From positions 13,150,826 to 13,214,825 of the forward strand of contig OZ022597.1 of the NCBI GenBank assembly GCA_963669155.1: a stretch of 64,000 nucleotides of DNA. Reading direction: 5' to 3'. Below, piece by piece: positions 1 through 10,635 of this stretch (within the stretch, counting starts at the first letter, position 1; every line of letters starts with the position of its first letter). The position numbers and the translations under genes are program-made. The notes under the pieces were generated by a model. The model was not told the origin of the DNA, did not search any database, and saw only the letters and a program-made list of their open reading frames with translations. This DNA comes from Arbacia lixula. Lineage: Eukaryota > Echinodermata > Echinoidea > Arbacioida > Arbaciidae.

Positions 1-760
1 GTGAATACGTTTCGAAAAAAGCTCATTCGCAAGTAACGATTTTTTTTTCTAGAAGACAATAATTCCGTCAGCCTTTCAACATCGTCATTTTCGTCGGAGT
101 TTGTCGGAATATTGATGGTCTCACGTCCATAAACCTACAAGATTCCACGTTTTGTTTTCAGAGTACAGATCGCGAAGTGCCTGGTTATTCGCGTGCTCAT
201 CTCCAAAGCCAAACTTCAATCGCATTGAATAGTTCCCATAAATCCTTCTTGGAATTGCGCCTCATTAGGTACCAACTCACCCCAAAGCGTTGTGCTTTTG
301 TTCCCTCTCGACAGTTTCAACATCAGGTTTAGGGGCGCATTTCCGTATCTACCCCCCCCCCCCTCCCTCTCATGAGCCCTATGAGTTATAAACCATTTCA
401 GTTCTGTGGGATTGTGGGTATCACTAATTGTGAATGAATACACATTATATAGCATAAGGTTTTAAAACAAGATTAGTCCGTTAATGCTCAGTTTCCTGCA
501 AAGGCCCGATGTCTATGACATGTTTTGAAGCTACTTGCTCGGATGACAAAATCAATAATCCATCATCAGCCCGATTTTTCACGCGCAGTCTTCCTAGACG
601 GCTGGCCATGGGCAGAGAACGAGGTTCTGTTGCATTGTTGGGCTATTGTCCGTCACTATGTAATCTCTCCGTCGGAACAGATCGCCTTACAAGACCCTTA
701 ACAAACAGGATAATAGTAATGCATTACGAGGACGCACCGAGGCAGGACGAGCAAGGGGTA
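1..760. other. No gene seen; anonymous sequence
   Basis: I see no gene here. There is a poly-C run near 352-362 and short open frames on both strands without recognisable motifs. The 96-codon frame at 509-799 runs into the MITE at 761, which argues against its being a real gene. Confidence 0.5.
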
Positions 761-1285
761 TTAAAGATTGTCCGTCCCTTTTGCAAGCTTAAAATTTGAA
801 ATCGTCTATCACGATCGTAAATTGAAGAAAGTGTGATTCAAGACCATTTCTAAGAATATAGCATGTTGAAGCTTTCTGTATATGTAAAAATTTCAGCCGT
901 TAAATTTCAAACCGACTTTTTTCGTACTACGAAAAAAGTATTAGTCTTTGTTACAGTATCTATGTGGTTATTATGCGTGTGTGAAATCCTAATTTTATGA
1001 GTAACTACCAAACTTTGGAGATGATTCCTTCTATAGAACAATTTTTTTCATAATGCGTTTTATAAGTTAATAATCAGATTAATCAATAAAGCAGATATTT
1101 CAACACAAACTGCTAAGAGCCTCAGGTAAAGACTATTAATCAGACGGTGTTTACGTGCATTATTTGAATTTTACACTACGTATCAGTTTCAAATTGTGAA
1201 TATAGAGCTTGCTAACACTTCTCTATGTTTTGCCAACGTTTCGATGGTTTTGTGGTGATCTGAAAAAGGGACTGGCTGTCTTTAA
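761..1285. mobile_element. TTAA-flanked MITE, family A, copy 1 (complete)
   Basis: A 525-bp unit bounded on both sides by TTAA. The imperfect inverted termini read AGATTGTCCGTCCCTTTT at the left and, as the complement, AGACAGCCAGTCCCTTTT at the right. Near-identical sequence recurs at 27103-27590 (right end lost) and inverted at 55735-56256 (both TTAA ends present). A TTAA target duplication is characteristic of piggyBac and Kolobok transposons. No transposase is encoded, so it is non-autonomous. Confidence 0.8.
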
Positions 1286-1300
1286 AGCGATTAGCAGTCC

Positions 1301-1452
1301 ACGTACTAGCCTAGGTACTAGGCTGAGAGGTGCTGTTAACAACTATGTCTGGTAAAACAGACTCCGCTCTAATGACGTCATAGCTCCTCTGACTTCTTCC
1401 CCTCTTGAGGATGGGACTGGGACATAGTCCGTGCACCTCTGTCCACGTACCA
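1301..1452. mobile_element. Degraded relative of the fold-back element at 1899-2099
   Basis: It shares the blocks GTACTAGGCTG and GTTAACAACTATGTCTG with the fold-back element at 1899-2099 but lacks clean ends. It is probably an old or internally deleted copy. Confidence 0.45.
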
Positions 1453-1472
1453 CTATCGGGAAATAATTTACA

Positions 1473-2147
1473 GCGATAGTTCACCCTGATATTAAGTTGG
1501 TTTAATAAAAGCAGAAACAGGAAAGAGACATATTCGTGAAGGTTTCATGATAATCCATCAAAGGATAAGAAAGTTAGGATTATTTGATTTTATGACGTCA
1601 CGTGTGAGATGCTCTCCCAATATTATGCTGTGTACATTATTTTTTCTTGAAAATGGCGATTTTCTCAAAAGGATTATGTAACATTGTATGTGTGCATTTG
1701 ATGCATCATTAGAAACACGTTTTTACACACATACCTCTGTATGGGAAAAATCCTTCATCAAATACATAAAAAAAGAGCAATTACTGGAATCGTACGACAC
1801 AAATTCAAACATTTGAAAGATCATATCTTTTTTATCCTTTGACGGATTTTCGTCACACCGTCAAGATTTCTTTGATACATCTGATTTTATTTTAGACCAG
1901 GTACTAGGCTGTGAGGTGCATGGACACAACCCAGTCTGTTAACAACTATGTCTGATGACAGAGACTATGCCGCAACCCCATCCTCGCTCCTGAGAGGGGA
2001 AGAAAGAAGCAAAAGGAATTCGTAAGGGCGTAGTCTGTGTTACCAGACACAGTTGTTGACAGACTAGGTTGTGTCCATGCACCTCACAGCCTAGTACCTA
2101 GGCTACTTTTATTTAAACCAACTTAACTTCAGGATGAATCCCTTTAA
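1473..2147. mobile_element. TTAA-type MITE, family B, with nested fold-back element
   Basis: The left end carries GATAGTTCACCCTGA and the right end carries the complementary TTCAGGATGAATCCCTTTAA. Family B recurs through the window and is complete at 59025-59484. A 201-bp fold-back element sits inside this copy at 1899-2099, so the MITE is the older of the two insertions. Confidence 0.7.
1899..2099. mobile_element. 201-bp fold-back element nested in a family B MITE
   Basis: The ends are inverted repeats of about 33 bp or more: AGGTACTAGGCTGTGAGG at the left and its complement at the right. The inversion continues inward through GCATGGACACAACC. The short centre has no coding capacity. I could not fix the target-site duplication. 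Confidence 0.75.
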
Positions 2148-2527
2148 GCATTCATCGTTCGTTCCGCGTGATATTCACATTACGCAATTACGAAAGCGTT
2201 AAAGTGCTCTTCGACTTGGCGATACAACGAGATATTCCACCTTGTCAAGACAACGTGATAATCCATTATCATGTCGACTTGCAAAGATACTTAACCTTCC
2301 AAGTGGACTTGTCAACTTTAGCGACGTATTACCGTTAGTAACCATTAGTAACGTATTGTTCGAAAGATGTGTTTAAAATTTGCATATAAAACGAAAGTGG
2401 CCTTTTGGACCCGAATGCCGTCCACGTCCACACGAATCGAAAACTCCCTCTTGTCTTGCCAAGTTGAAATTACGTAATTAATGTCGTTACAAAAATAGCG
2501 CTATTACCCTTTATACATTGGGTTTTC

Positions 2528-2605
2528 TTAGCCCCGTACTATGTATTTCGTTAGCCCCGTACTATTTGTTGAGACTTTTACACTGGCATTCTTAGCCCCG
2601 TACTA
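2528..2605. repeat. Three spaced TTAGCCCCGTACTA motifs
   Basis: The 14-mer TTAGCCCCGTACTA occurs near 2528, 2551 and 2592. TTAGCCCCGTACTAT recurs at about 3539 and 3725, and inverted at about 8200 and 10411. It belongs to the material making up the long inverted arms around ISG12-A. Confidence 0.6.
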
Positions 2606-3327
2606 AACACAACAAAAAAGTAAGTCCCCCCCCCCCCCCCCCCTAAGCAAAAAAGCTTAACTTTTTATCGAAGAGATTTTGGGCAAAATAATTTGGCAGG
2701 ATTGTTCCTTCACTTATTGGCTAACTTATGTGTGAAAATCACCTTAATCCAATTAGTTATGCATGATTGAGCATCTGCGATTCTGTCATATGAAATTCCA
2801 TTTCTGGTGCATAATTCATGTCCTTTCATTGTTTATCATCCATCTCTCGATACACTAACACCTATCCCGACACTTAACCCATTGTTCTGGTTGAGTGAGT
2901 ACCGTTTAACAAATACTCATCCCTCTTGAGTTCGAAACTTTTAAAAACCATTTATTTTGGTGAAAAAATAAAACTGGATATTTTGAAAAACATGTAACAT
3001 GACATGTTATTTAAACATAAGAAATCATTTTCGTGTCATGGTTGAGTGAAAACACTTTAAAAATCGCACAAGAAATGCCAAAATGTAACGTTAAAATGCC
3101 ATGAACAATGACCCTTGCGACTTTTGAAAAGTGACATTTTTGCCTTTAAAATGTACTCACTCATGCATGACTAATTGGATTAAGGTGATTTTCACACAGA
3201 AATAAGTCAATGAGTTAAGGAACAACCCTGCCACATTATTTTGCCCAAAGCCTCTTTGATAAAAAAAAGTTATGCTATTTTGCTTAGGGGGGGGGGGGGG
3301 GGGGGGCTTATTTTTTGGTTGCGTTTA
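2604..3327. mobile_element. Fold-back MITE with internal poly-C/poly-G tracts, copy 1
   Basis: The termini read TAAACACAACAAAAAAGTAA and, at the far end, the complement of TAAACGCAACCAAAAAATAA. Just inside each end is a homopolymer (C run near 2628-2643, G run near 3290-3306). These are followed by inverted arms of about 170 bp containing CTAAGCAAAA and GGCAGGATTGTTCCTT. Further copies are at 4193-4670, 10636-11409, 28390-29006 and near 31065 and 31975. Confidence 0.75.
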
Positions 3328-4155
3328 TTTTTTTTAAACCGGCTAAGGAAATCCATGATGTTCACATTCAAAACCGTTAGCCCCGGACTTTCTCGAAAGT
3401 TTATGAATATTTATGTTTACGTCCTGCACATGTGGATGATGTGCTCTTCACCACTCCGCATGCAAGGTCACTCGCCCGTCGGGCATTATCTGATTGGTCA
3501 CTGCGTTTCGGCCATGAAAGCTTAGCGCCGCTTTTCCTTAGCCCCGTACTATTTTTTTGTTGTTTCTGTTTACAATGCATGGAGCCCTTTGCCCCGGAGT
3601 TTATGGCTTGGCACGGCAATTGCGGGGTTAGCCCTGGTTTTTTGCAAGGCCAAATAATCCCGGACTATCGGGAGGGGCTAGTCCACTTTGGTGAAAACCA
3701 ATGTAAACTGGAAAAGGTCTAAACTTAGCCCCGTACTATGGATGAGGCTTAGCCCTACCCATCCCCCTTAGCCCCACCTATAGGGTTAAGGAAATGTTTG
3801 CCCGTGTAAAAAGCATGACCACTGAACTAAAAAGAACTTTCATGACACCACGGCCGCATGATCGAGTTGCCAGAGAAACATGATTTGCTGCCCTCTAGTG
3901 ACAGCTACTTTACAATATAATTCTCCTACCATGAACTTTACAATTTTTGAAAGGGTTTGTTTGTTAGATAAAAATCCTTTTATACATGCATTTTTGTCAA
4001 ATATAAGAGTAGAAAACTCATATGCAGAACAAAATTTAGAACAGATAGATGTACATGATATTAGTGTTCGTTTTGTTTCGCTTCTAGACAAAAAAAAAAC
4101 CCTTAACCACTTCACTCATTAGGTCAATGCAATTATTTCTCAATAATTTGTAAAC
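2604..4155 (+). repeat. Left arm of a ~1.5-kb inverted repeat flanking ISG12-A
   Basis: This stretch is the fold-back MITE at 2604-3327 plus about 830 bp rich in TTAGCCCC motifs. It reappears in inverse order and orientation at 7817-11409, once the 2,021-bp transposon at 8333-10353 is set aside. The two arms enclose 3.7 kb carrying the ISG12-A gene. The short frames in the arms (for example 3401-3619 and 3432-3722) have no family match I recognise and recur simply because the arm is repeated. Confidence 0.75.
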
Positions 4156-4192
4156 AACCCATTCTTAGTAACTGCAATGTATATTTATTAAC

Positions 4193-4670
4193 TAAACACA
4201 ACAACAAAAGTAATTCCCCCTAAGCAAAATAGCAAACTTTTTGTTGAAGAGGTTTTGAGGAAACTAACTTGGCAGGATTGTTCCTTTACTTATTGACTAA
4301 CTTCTATGTAGAAATTACATTAATCCAATCAGTCATGCATGAGTAATTTAAGCACACATTAAAAATTGTCACTTTTCAAAAGTCACAAGAGTCAGTTATG
4401 TGGGTCTGTAAAACAAGATTTTGTTGAATTCTATTTCTGGTGTGAAGTGCTGCTGTTGGTTTATCATCCATTGTTTGACCCTTTCACACCTATTTTGACA
4501 CTTTTCACGGTTGACTGAGCACAATTAAGAGGAGGAAAATTGCTATGTTGCATCCTTCTAATATCACCCATTCACTTTATTGAATCCTGTCAAGTTATTT
4601 CCTGAAGTCTCTTTGATAAAAATGTATGTTATTTTGCTTAGTGGGGACCTACTTCTTTTTATTGTGTTTA
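4193..4670. mobile_element. Degenerate copy of the poly-C fold-back MITE
   Basis: It starts with TAAACACAACAACAAAAGTA, followed by a short C run and CTAAGCAAAATAG. It ends with the inverse TTTTGCTTAG, a short G run and ATTGTGTTTA. It is shorter (478 bp) and more diverged than the copies at 2604 and 10636. Confidence 0.65.
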
Positions 4671-4714
4671 TATATCTGTTTTACGTTTTGTATAGATTTG
4701 TTAATTGTAGGGAG

Positions 4715-4793
4715 CACCGTATGTTTTGAATTGTAAAGCGTTTAGAGACTCATATTAAGCGCAATATGAATTAAAATATCATTATTATTTTAT
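4715..4793 (+). repeat. LINE/SINE-like 3' tail
   Basis: GTAAAGCGTTTAGAGACTC followed by AAGCGCAATATG and an ATTATT-rich end resembles the 3' tails of CR1/L2-type LINEs and the SINEs that use them. Only the tail is recognisable. Confidence 0.4.
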
Positions 4794-4942
4794 GAAAGAG
4801 CTATACAATATTTGTAGGACTTAGACATTGCACTTTGATTAGTAAGCTGAGAAAATTTCAATTTAAGATGTTTTATAAAATGATACATAAAGTAGATTAC
4901 ATTTATATATTTAAAATGTAAAATGTTTAAATGGCTAATTGA

Positions 4943-5158
4943 TGCTCTTTTCGTGGTTCACCTTATGAAACAACTTACGAGCATTTATTTCTTCGTTGTG
5001 AGAATGTCAATCCAATTTGGGAAGAGTGTTGGAATTTGTTTCATGTATTAGTGATTATGAATAGAAATTGGAAAGGAATCCATACTGATGAGCTAAAAAT
5101 AGGGAATAAACAGTTTGCACATGATACAATAATTGTGATTAAATATATCATATTATAA
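4943..5158 (+). pseudogene. L1-type LINE reverse transcriptase C-terminal fragment
   Basis: In one frame the sequence reads GSPYETTYEHLFLRCENVNP followed by IWEECWNLF. This is the pattern of the cysteine/histidine segment after the reverse transcriptase in L1-like LINEs: a cysteine, then E-T-x-x-HLF-x-x-C, then a W. A stop codon precedes the segment at 4940 and the frame ends at 5158. Only about 70 codons survive, and one expected cysteine seems replaced by arginine. It is a dead remnant; assignment to L1 rather than another LINE clade rests on this short motif. Confidence 0.5.
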
Positions 5159-5214
5159 AGCAGGTTAAAGTAAAAATCAAACCACAAAATGCTTTGGAGC
5201 TTAAAAAAGCAGCA

Positions 5215-5505
5215 TGACAGAAACAGAAGTTTTGATGATAATCCATCAAAAGATAAAAAAAGTTACGATTGTTTAAACTTTTGATTTTGTCACGTCACGT
5301 GCGAGATGCTTTCCCATAATATGTCGTGTACCATTTTTGTTTTTAAATGTCGGGTTTCTTAAAAGGTTATGGATCAATTTGCCTGTGGGTTTGATACATC
5401 ATCAGAAACACACTTTTACGCACAACCTCTTATGTTAAAAAAAAAACCCCTTCATCAAAAACAGAAAAAGAGCCATTTCTGGTATCATACAGCACATTAT
5501 GCAGT
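5215..5505. mobile_element. Partial family B MITE
   Basis: It contains the family B interior (ATAATCCATCAAAAGATAA, GTCACGTCACGTGCGAGATG, ACATCATCAGAAACACAC) but neither terminal AGGGATAGTTCACCC block. It is a truncated copy. Confidence 0.6.
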
Positions 5506-6539
5506 CAGTTTGATTTGCTTAAGGTATGCTGCTGATTAATGCCAAGTTTCATGACTTTTGTAAATGCGCTAGCTACCCCGTTTTTAAGCCATACAAATTG
5601 ACAAGCTTAATTTCTACCACGTCAATGTATTTGTAAGCTAGATAATTGTTCCTTCAACCATTCATCATGATCATCTGCACTGATAAAATGCTTGTATTGC
5701 TCTAATAACGTATTGTATGATTGTGATTTTTAATATTGAGTGCATGTATTTCGATCTATGACTGTCACATTGGTTATTGAGTGGGAAAATAAAGAACATA
5801 TAATCAGACCAAATATAATCAGGTTCACAGTTTCAGTACCATTTTATTATACACCCGCTCATGAAACAGCACACATTCAACTAATATTTCAAATCTATGA
5901 ATTGGAAATGAAAATTGACCTCACGAGGTATTTGACCTCTATTCTCATTTAATCCATCTAAACGTAGTGACCCATCTGTGTACAAGTTTGGTTGATATTA
6001 AAATCAACAAAGCATTACTCTATATCTCGTCTAAACATCATCATTATGTAAGGGCAGAGATGTTTAAAGAAATGGAAATCCATCCTTTGGAACGAGGTTT
6101 CATTGAGCAATGTGTTATTCATGAATACAATACTGCTATTAACAATGCAATGCATACGCAGTTGCGTCAGGTCCACCTGGATTTTACAATATATTCTGTC
6201 ATGTCTATTCCTACAAATCCATATATTTCAACTTTCGTGGATGAAGTGGTGGTTTTGTCATACAATGCTTGTAATATGAGGACAAGCAATATTAATTACA
6301 AAATTCTTTCATTACCTGGATGAATATTGTATGGATCTTACAAGTGCGCAGATCGACGTCCCGTGTATGTTAACCTATAATCCTATGCGAGCTTATTTTG
6401 TTGGTCATATTCAAGAAAAATCAGCGGAATCGAACATGGGATCTGAAGGGGCAAAAAAGAGATATCTTATGTGACCTGAAGAAGAATGCATGCGTGCTCA
6501 TTGTTCAAAGGGTTGATGGTACATTCTACCCAACTTAAT

Positions 6540-7582
6540 CTAATCCTCGGTAATAGCGTCATAGGTTTTTTTGCCCGCTGCGGCGGCAACCCCCGCACCG
6601 AGCGATGCTGCAGCGGGAATCCCGCCCATAGCCAGCGACTGGGCGACGGCGACGAGGCTACCAGCGGCTACTCCGCCACCGTTAGCTATCGCAGCCGATG
6701 ACATCATCGCCGCGGCGGTAGATCCGGCAGCGATCCCCGTGGAGCCGAAGCCAACGGCCGCTAGACCAACCGGCCCGAGGAAGGCTACTCCGGCTCCAGC
6801 TGCCAGTCCCCACAAGATGGCATTGCCATGGACGCAGGTGCTGATGGGAACAAGACACAGAATGGCACTCCCGTCAAGACACATCGGTCATAACTGGCTA
6901 GCAAGTTGCATAAAACATCATTGAACCCTTGGGGTGTCATTCATATATTTTTGCACAAATGACACATTCAAATCCCATAGAACAATGGATTGTCCAGCAC
7001 ACAAAGTGTTATAGACCACGCAACACCCATTTGGCTCAAATCCCTTCAAAGTAGTTTGAATGCAATCACACACGTGTATGAAGACCACTTGCCTATGAAG
7101 ACCACCTGCCACCTGTCTTTAAAAGATCAATTTTCTAGAGAGACATTTATGGATAGAGAGTGTTCGATCCATTTCCATGAGTTCATTCGGGACAGAGGTC
7201 TCTGTAGAACAAAACTGATCATTCCTCGTTTCTTAAATTGGCAACACTATCATTTTCAGGAGATTTGTTTTAATATGAAGCGGGTTGCACGAACATTCCA
7301 GTACAAACTGACAAATGAACACAATGTCAAAAGCATTCAATTTAGAGCGATAACTATTCATGACATATTGTTTCATATTCATAACTGGCGCGAAGTGCGC
7401 CAACAGCATTTGAGAAGTTAACCTTCTTGATCCCAAGTCATTGAAAGCCCATACATTGATTTGCTACACGATATTGCACCTGTGGTGCTGAGAGGGTTAA
7501 TCAGATCCGAATGAGGACTACGATAGACTTACCCCATTAGCATGATGCAGAGAATCGTCGCTCTCAGAGTCAACCCTTTCAT
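6540..7582 (-). CDS. ISG12/IFI27-like protein, copy A (two exons)
   Basis: Exon 1 is 7582-7533 and exon 2 is 6840-6540. The donor is GGGTAAGT and the acceptor TTGTTCCCATCAG; they join in phase 2 to give 116 residues. Residues 1-22 look like a signal peptide (MKGLTLRATILCIMLMG then TCVHG). The rest is an Ala/Gly-rich hydrophobic segment typical of the Ifi-6-16 (ISG12) family: GVAFLGPVGLAAVGFGSTG near 34-52, MMSSAAIANGGG at 62-73, then VAAGSLVAVAQSL. It ends in a short polar tail, KKTYDAITED. In vertebrates this family is interferon-induced, membrane-associated and linked to apoptosis and antiviral defence; that role here is inference. An unspliced frame starting at 6884 would lack the signal peptide. 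A good acceptor (CTTTCTTTGCAACAG) lies about 60 bp upstream of the ATG, so a noncoding 5' exon is possible. The gene lies between long inverted arms. Confidence 0.88.
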
Positions 7583-7764
7583 CTTGCTTGCAACAGACGT
7601 GAGGACCTTAACTGGCTTGCCGTAAAGTTGGAGCTAGATAACCTGTTGCAAAGAAAGGTCACACGAGTTATTATTATCATCATCAATTCTTTGTTTCGAT
7701 CGAACATAACAATAGGATCACAGGTCCAATATAACAAGATTGCAGCAAAGGAATAGATCTACAT

Positions 7765-7816
7765 AAACACAACAAAAAAGTAAGCCCCCCCCCCCCCCAA
7801 GCAAAATAGCATAACT
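7765..7816. mobile_element. Terminal fragment of the poly-C fold-back MITE
   Basis: TAAACACAACAAAAAAGTAA, then a C run and AAGCAAAATAGCATAAC, then an abrupt switch into the right inverted arm. Only one terminus is left. In the right duplicate the same terminus (about 31065) continues further into the element. Confidence 0.55.
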
Positions 7817-8332
7817 GTTTACAAATTATTCAGAAATAATTGCATTGACCTAATGAGTGAAGTGGTTAAGGGTTTTTTTTTTTTGTCTAGAAGCGAAACA
7901 AAACGAACACTAATATCATGTACATCTATCTGTTCTAAATTTTGTTCTGCATATGAGTTTTCTACTCTTATACTTGAAAGAAATGCATGTATAAAAGGAT
8001 TTTTATCAAACAAATAAACCCTTTCAAAAATTGTGAAGTAGATGGTAGAAGAAGTCATGTTTCTCTGGCAACTCGATCATGCGGCCGTGGTGTCATGCTC
8101 AAGTTCTTTATAGTTCAGTGGTCATGCTTTTTACACGGGCAAACATTTCCTTAGCCCTATAGGTGGGGCTAAGGGGGATCGGTAGGGCTAAGCATCATCC
8201 ATAGTACGGGGCTAAGTTTGGACCTTTTCCAGTTTACATTGGTTTTCACCAAAGTGGACTAGCCCCTCCCGATAGTCCGGGATCATTTGGCCTTGCAAAA
8301 AACCAGGGCTAACCCCGCAATTGCCGTGCCAA

Positions 8333-10353
8333 CCCAGGTCGAAATTCCCATAGAAACCAGTAGAAACCAGTAGAGACCGTCTACTGGTTTCTACTGGTCC
8401 AGTAGAGTCTACTGGTCTGAAGAGGAACTACGAAATCAAACCAGTAGAAACCAGTAGAAACCAGTAGAGTCTAATGTGTTGAAGACCAGTAGAAACCAAT
8501 AGAAACCAGTGAGATCTAATGGTTTGAGAAGGAGTGTGAAAAAACAAAGTCAAACCAGTAGAAACCATTAGAGACCAGTGGATTCTAATGGTTTCTACTG
8601 GCCTTCAATACCATTAGAATCCACTGGTCTCTAATGGTTTCTACTGGTTTGACTTTGTTTTTTTCACGCTCCTTCTCAACCATTAGATCTCACTGGTTTC
8701 TATTGGTTTCTACTGGTCTTCAATACCATTAGAATCCACTGGTCTCTAATGGTTTCTACTGGTTTGACTTTGTTTTTTTCACGCTCCTTCTCAACCATTA
8801 GATCTCACTGGTTTCTAATGGTCTTCAATACCATTAGAATCCACTGGTCTCTTAATGGTTTCTACTGGTTTGACTTTGTTTTTTTTTACACTCCTTTTCA
8901 AACCATTAGATCTCACTGGTTTCTATTGGTTTCTACTGGTCTTCAATACCATTTGAATCCACTGGTCTCTAATGGTTTCTACTAGTTTGACTTTGTTTTT
9001 TTTCACACTAATAGAAACTAGTGAGATATAATGTTTTGAAAAGGAGTGTGAAAAATTCAAAGTCAAACTAGGAGAAACCATTAGAGACCAGTGAAACTTA
9101 ATGGTTTGAAAAGGAGTGTGAAAAATACAGAGTCAAACCAGTAGAAACCATTAGAGACCAGTGAATTCTACTGGTGGAGACCAGTATAAACCAATAGAAA
9201 CCAGTAAGACCTAATGGTTTGAAAAGGAGTGTCAAAAATTCAAAGTCAAACCAGTAGAAACCAATAGAGACCAGTGAATTCTCCTGGTATTGGAGATCAG
9301 TAGAAACCAATAGAAACTAGTGAGATATAATGTTTGGAAAAGGAGTATGAAAAATACAAAGTCAAACCAGTATAAACCAATAGAAACCAGTGAGATCTAA
9401 CGGTTTGAAAAGGAGTGTGAAAAATACTAAGTCAAACCAGTAGAAACCATTAGAGACCAGTGAATTCTATTGGTAATGGAGACCAGTAGAAACCAATAGA
9501 AACCAATAGAAATAGAGATGCTCATGAATATTCATGCATGTATTTACGTGTCCTAATTGTGTACTTTTAAATAGATAACCTCCACCTAACCAGATAAAAG
9601 GAATTTTACCAAGTAATGATTTCAAGTTTAAACGTAAAATAGTGAATGTCACCTACTTAAGTGAAGACAATAATGATAACAACAACAAAAATGATCTTCT
9701 TAAATGTAAGTTAGAGTAACCAATATCTTATGAACCTTATAACCGTACTGCTATATATATGAAAGTCTGTGAAGATAAGAGTAGGAATTAGGATAGGTAT
9801 AGGATAGGATAGGAATAAATAAAGGATAGGATAGAATTAGGTTAAAACGATAAGGAAATATGCCATAATTCGGATTATCATATACTAAATTTAAATTGAT
9901 ATTTCATCAATATTTTTAATTTTGATTCCTATTGGTCTCCTGATGGCTCCAGTAGGTATTCTACTAGTTTCTACTGGTATTCTGATGGATCCAGGAGAAA
10001 TTGCTACTGGTTTCTACTGGCACTCTACTGGTATTTTTCTAATGGTTTCTACTGGAAATCATTTCACTTTCCATATTCAAACCAGCAGAAAAATTCCAGT
10101 AGAAACCAGTAGGAACCTCTATTGGATCCAGTAGAGATTCCTACTGGTTTCTACTGGTCTTCTACTGGTCTTCTATTGGATCCAGTAGAGATTCCTACTG
10201 GTTTCTACTGGTATTCTACTGGTATTTTTCTAATGGTTTCTACTGGAAATCATTTCACTTTCCATATTCAAACCAGTAGAAAATTTCCAGTAGAAACCAG
10301 TAGAGATTCTAATGGTTTTTCTCTACTGGTTTCTACTGGTTTTTCGTCCTGGG
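8333..10353. mobile_element. Non-autonomous DNA transposon made of CCAGTAGAAA repeats, copy 1
   Basis: The termini read CCCAGGTCGAAA at the left and, as complement, CCCAGGACGAAA at the right, one mismatch in 12. AA flanks both ends, and the uninterrupted homologous site near 3606-3611 has a single copy (TT on that strand), so a 2-bp AA/TT duplication is likely. The body is filled with CCAGTAGAAA-type decamers whose orientation switches near 8600, 9005 and 9925. They are organised in longer units with GTGAGATCTAATGG and AAGGAGTGTGAAAAA. A subterminal hairpin lies at about 8359-8399. A unique segment of about 400 bp (9515-9925) includes ATAGG repeats. No transposase; the open frames are repeat readings rich in FYW and VSTG. 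Confidence 0.8.
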
Positions 10354-10635
10354 AAGCCATAAACTCCGGGGCAAAGGGCTCCATGCATTGTAAACAGAAA
10401 CAACAAAAAAATAGTACGGGGCTAAGGAAAAGCGGCGCTAAGCTTTCATGGCCGAAACGCAGTGACCAATCAGATAATGCCCGACGGGCGAGTGACCTTG
10501 CATGCGGAGTGGTGAAGAGCACATCATCCACATGTGCAGGACGTAAACATAAATATTCATAAACTTTCGAGAAAGTCCGGGGCTAACGGTTTTGAATGTG
10601 AACATCGTAGATTTTCTTAGCCGGGTTTAAGAAAA

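Noticed and set aside
5740..6323. Frames downstream of ISG12-A, partly conserved at 29093-29287
   Set aside because: The first is identical only because the duplicates are nearly identical there. The second has a stop and indels in the right copy. They lie in the probable 3' untranslated region of ISG12.
6571..6924. 117-codon plus-strand Ala/Pro-rich frame
   Set aside because: It is the antisense shadow of ISG12 exon 2, as is 29897-30250.
7660..7710. Interferon-response-like GAAACAAAGAA upstream of ISG12-A
   Set aside because: It does not match the ISRE spacing (GAAANNGAAA), and a single loose match in AT-rich DNA is expected by chance.
8341..8990. CRISPR-like array of regularly repeated CCAGTAGAAACC motifs
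   Set aside because: There are no unique spacers; the repeats are imperfect, both orientations occur, and the block lies inside an element with transposon ends in a eukaryotic genome.
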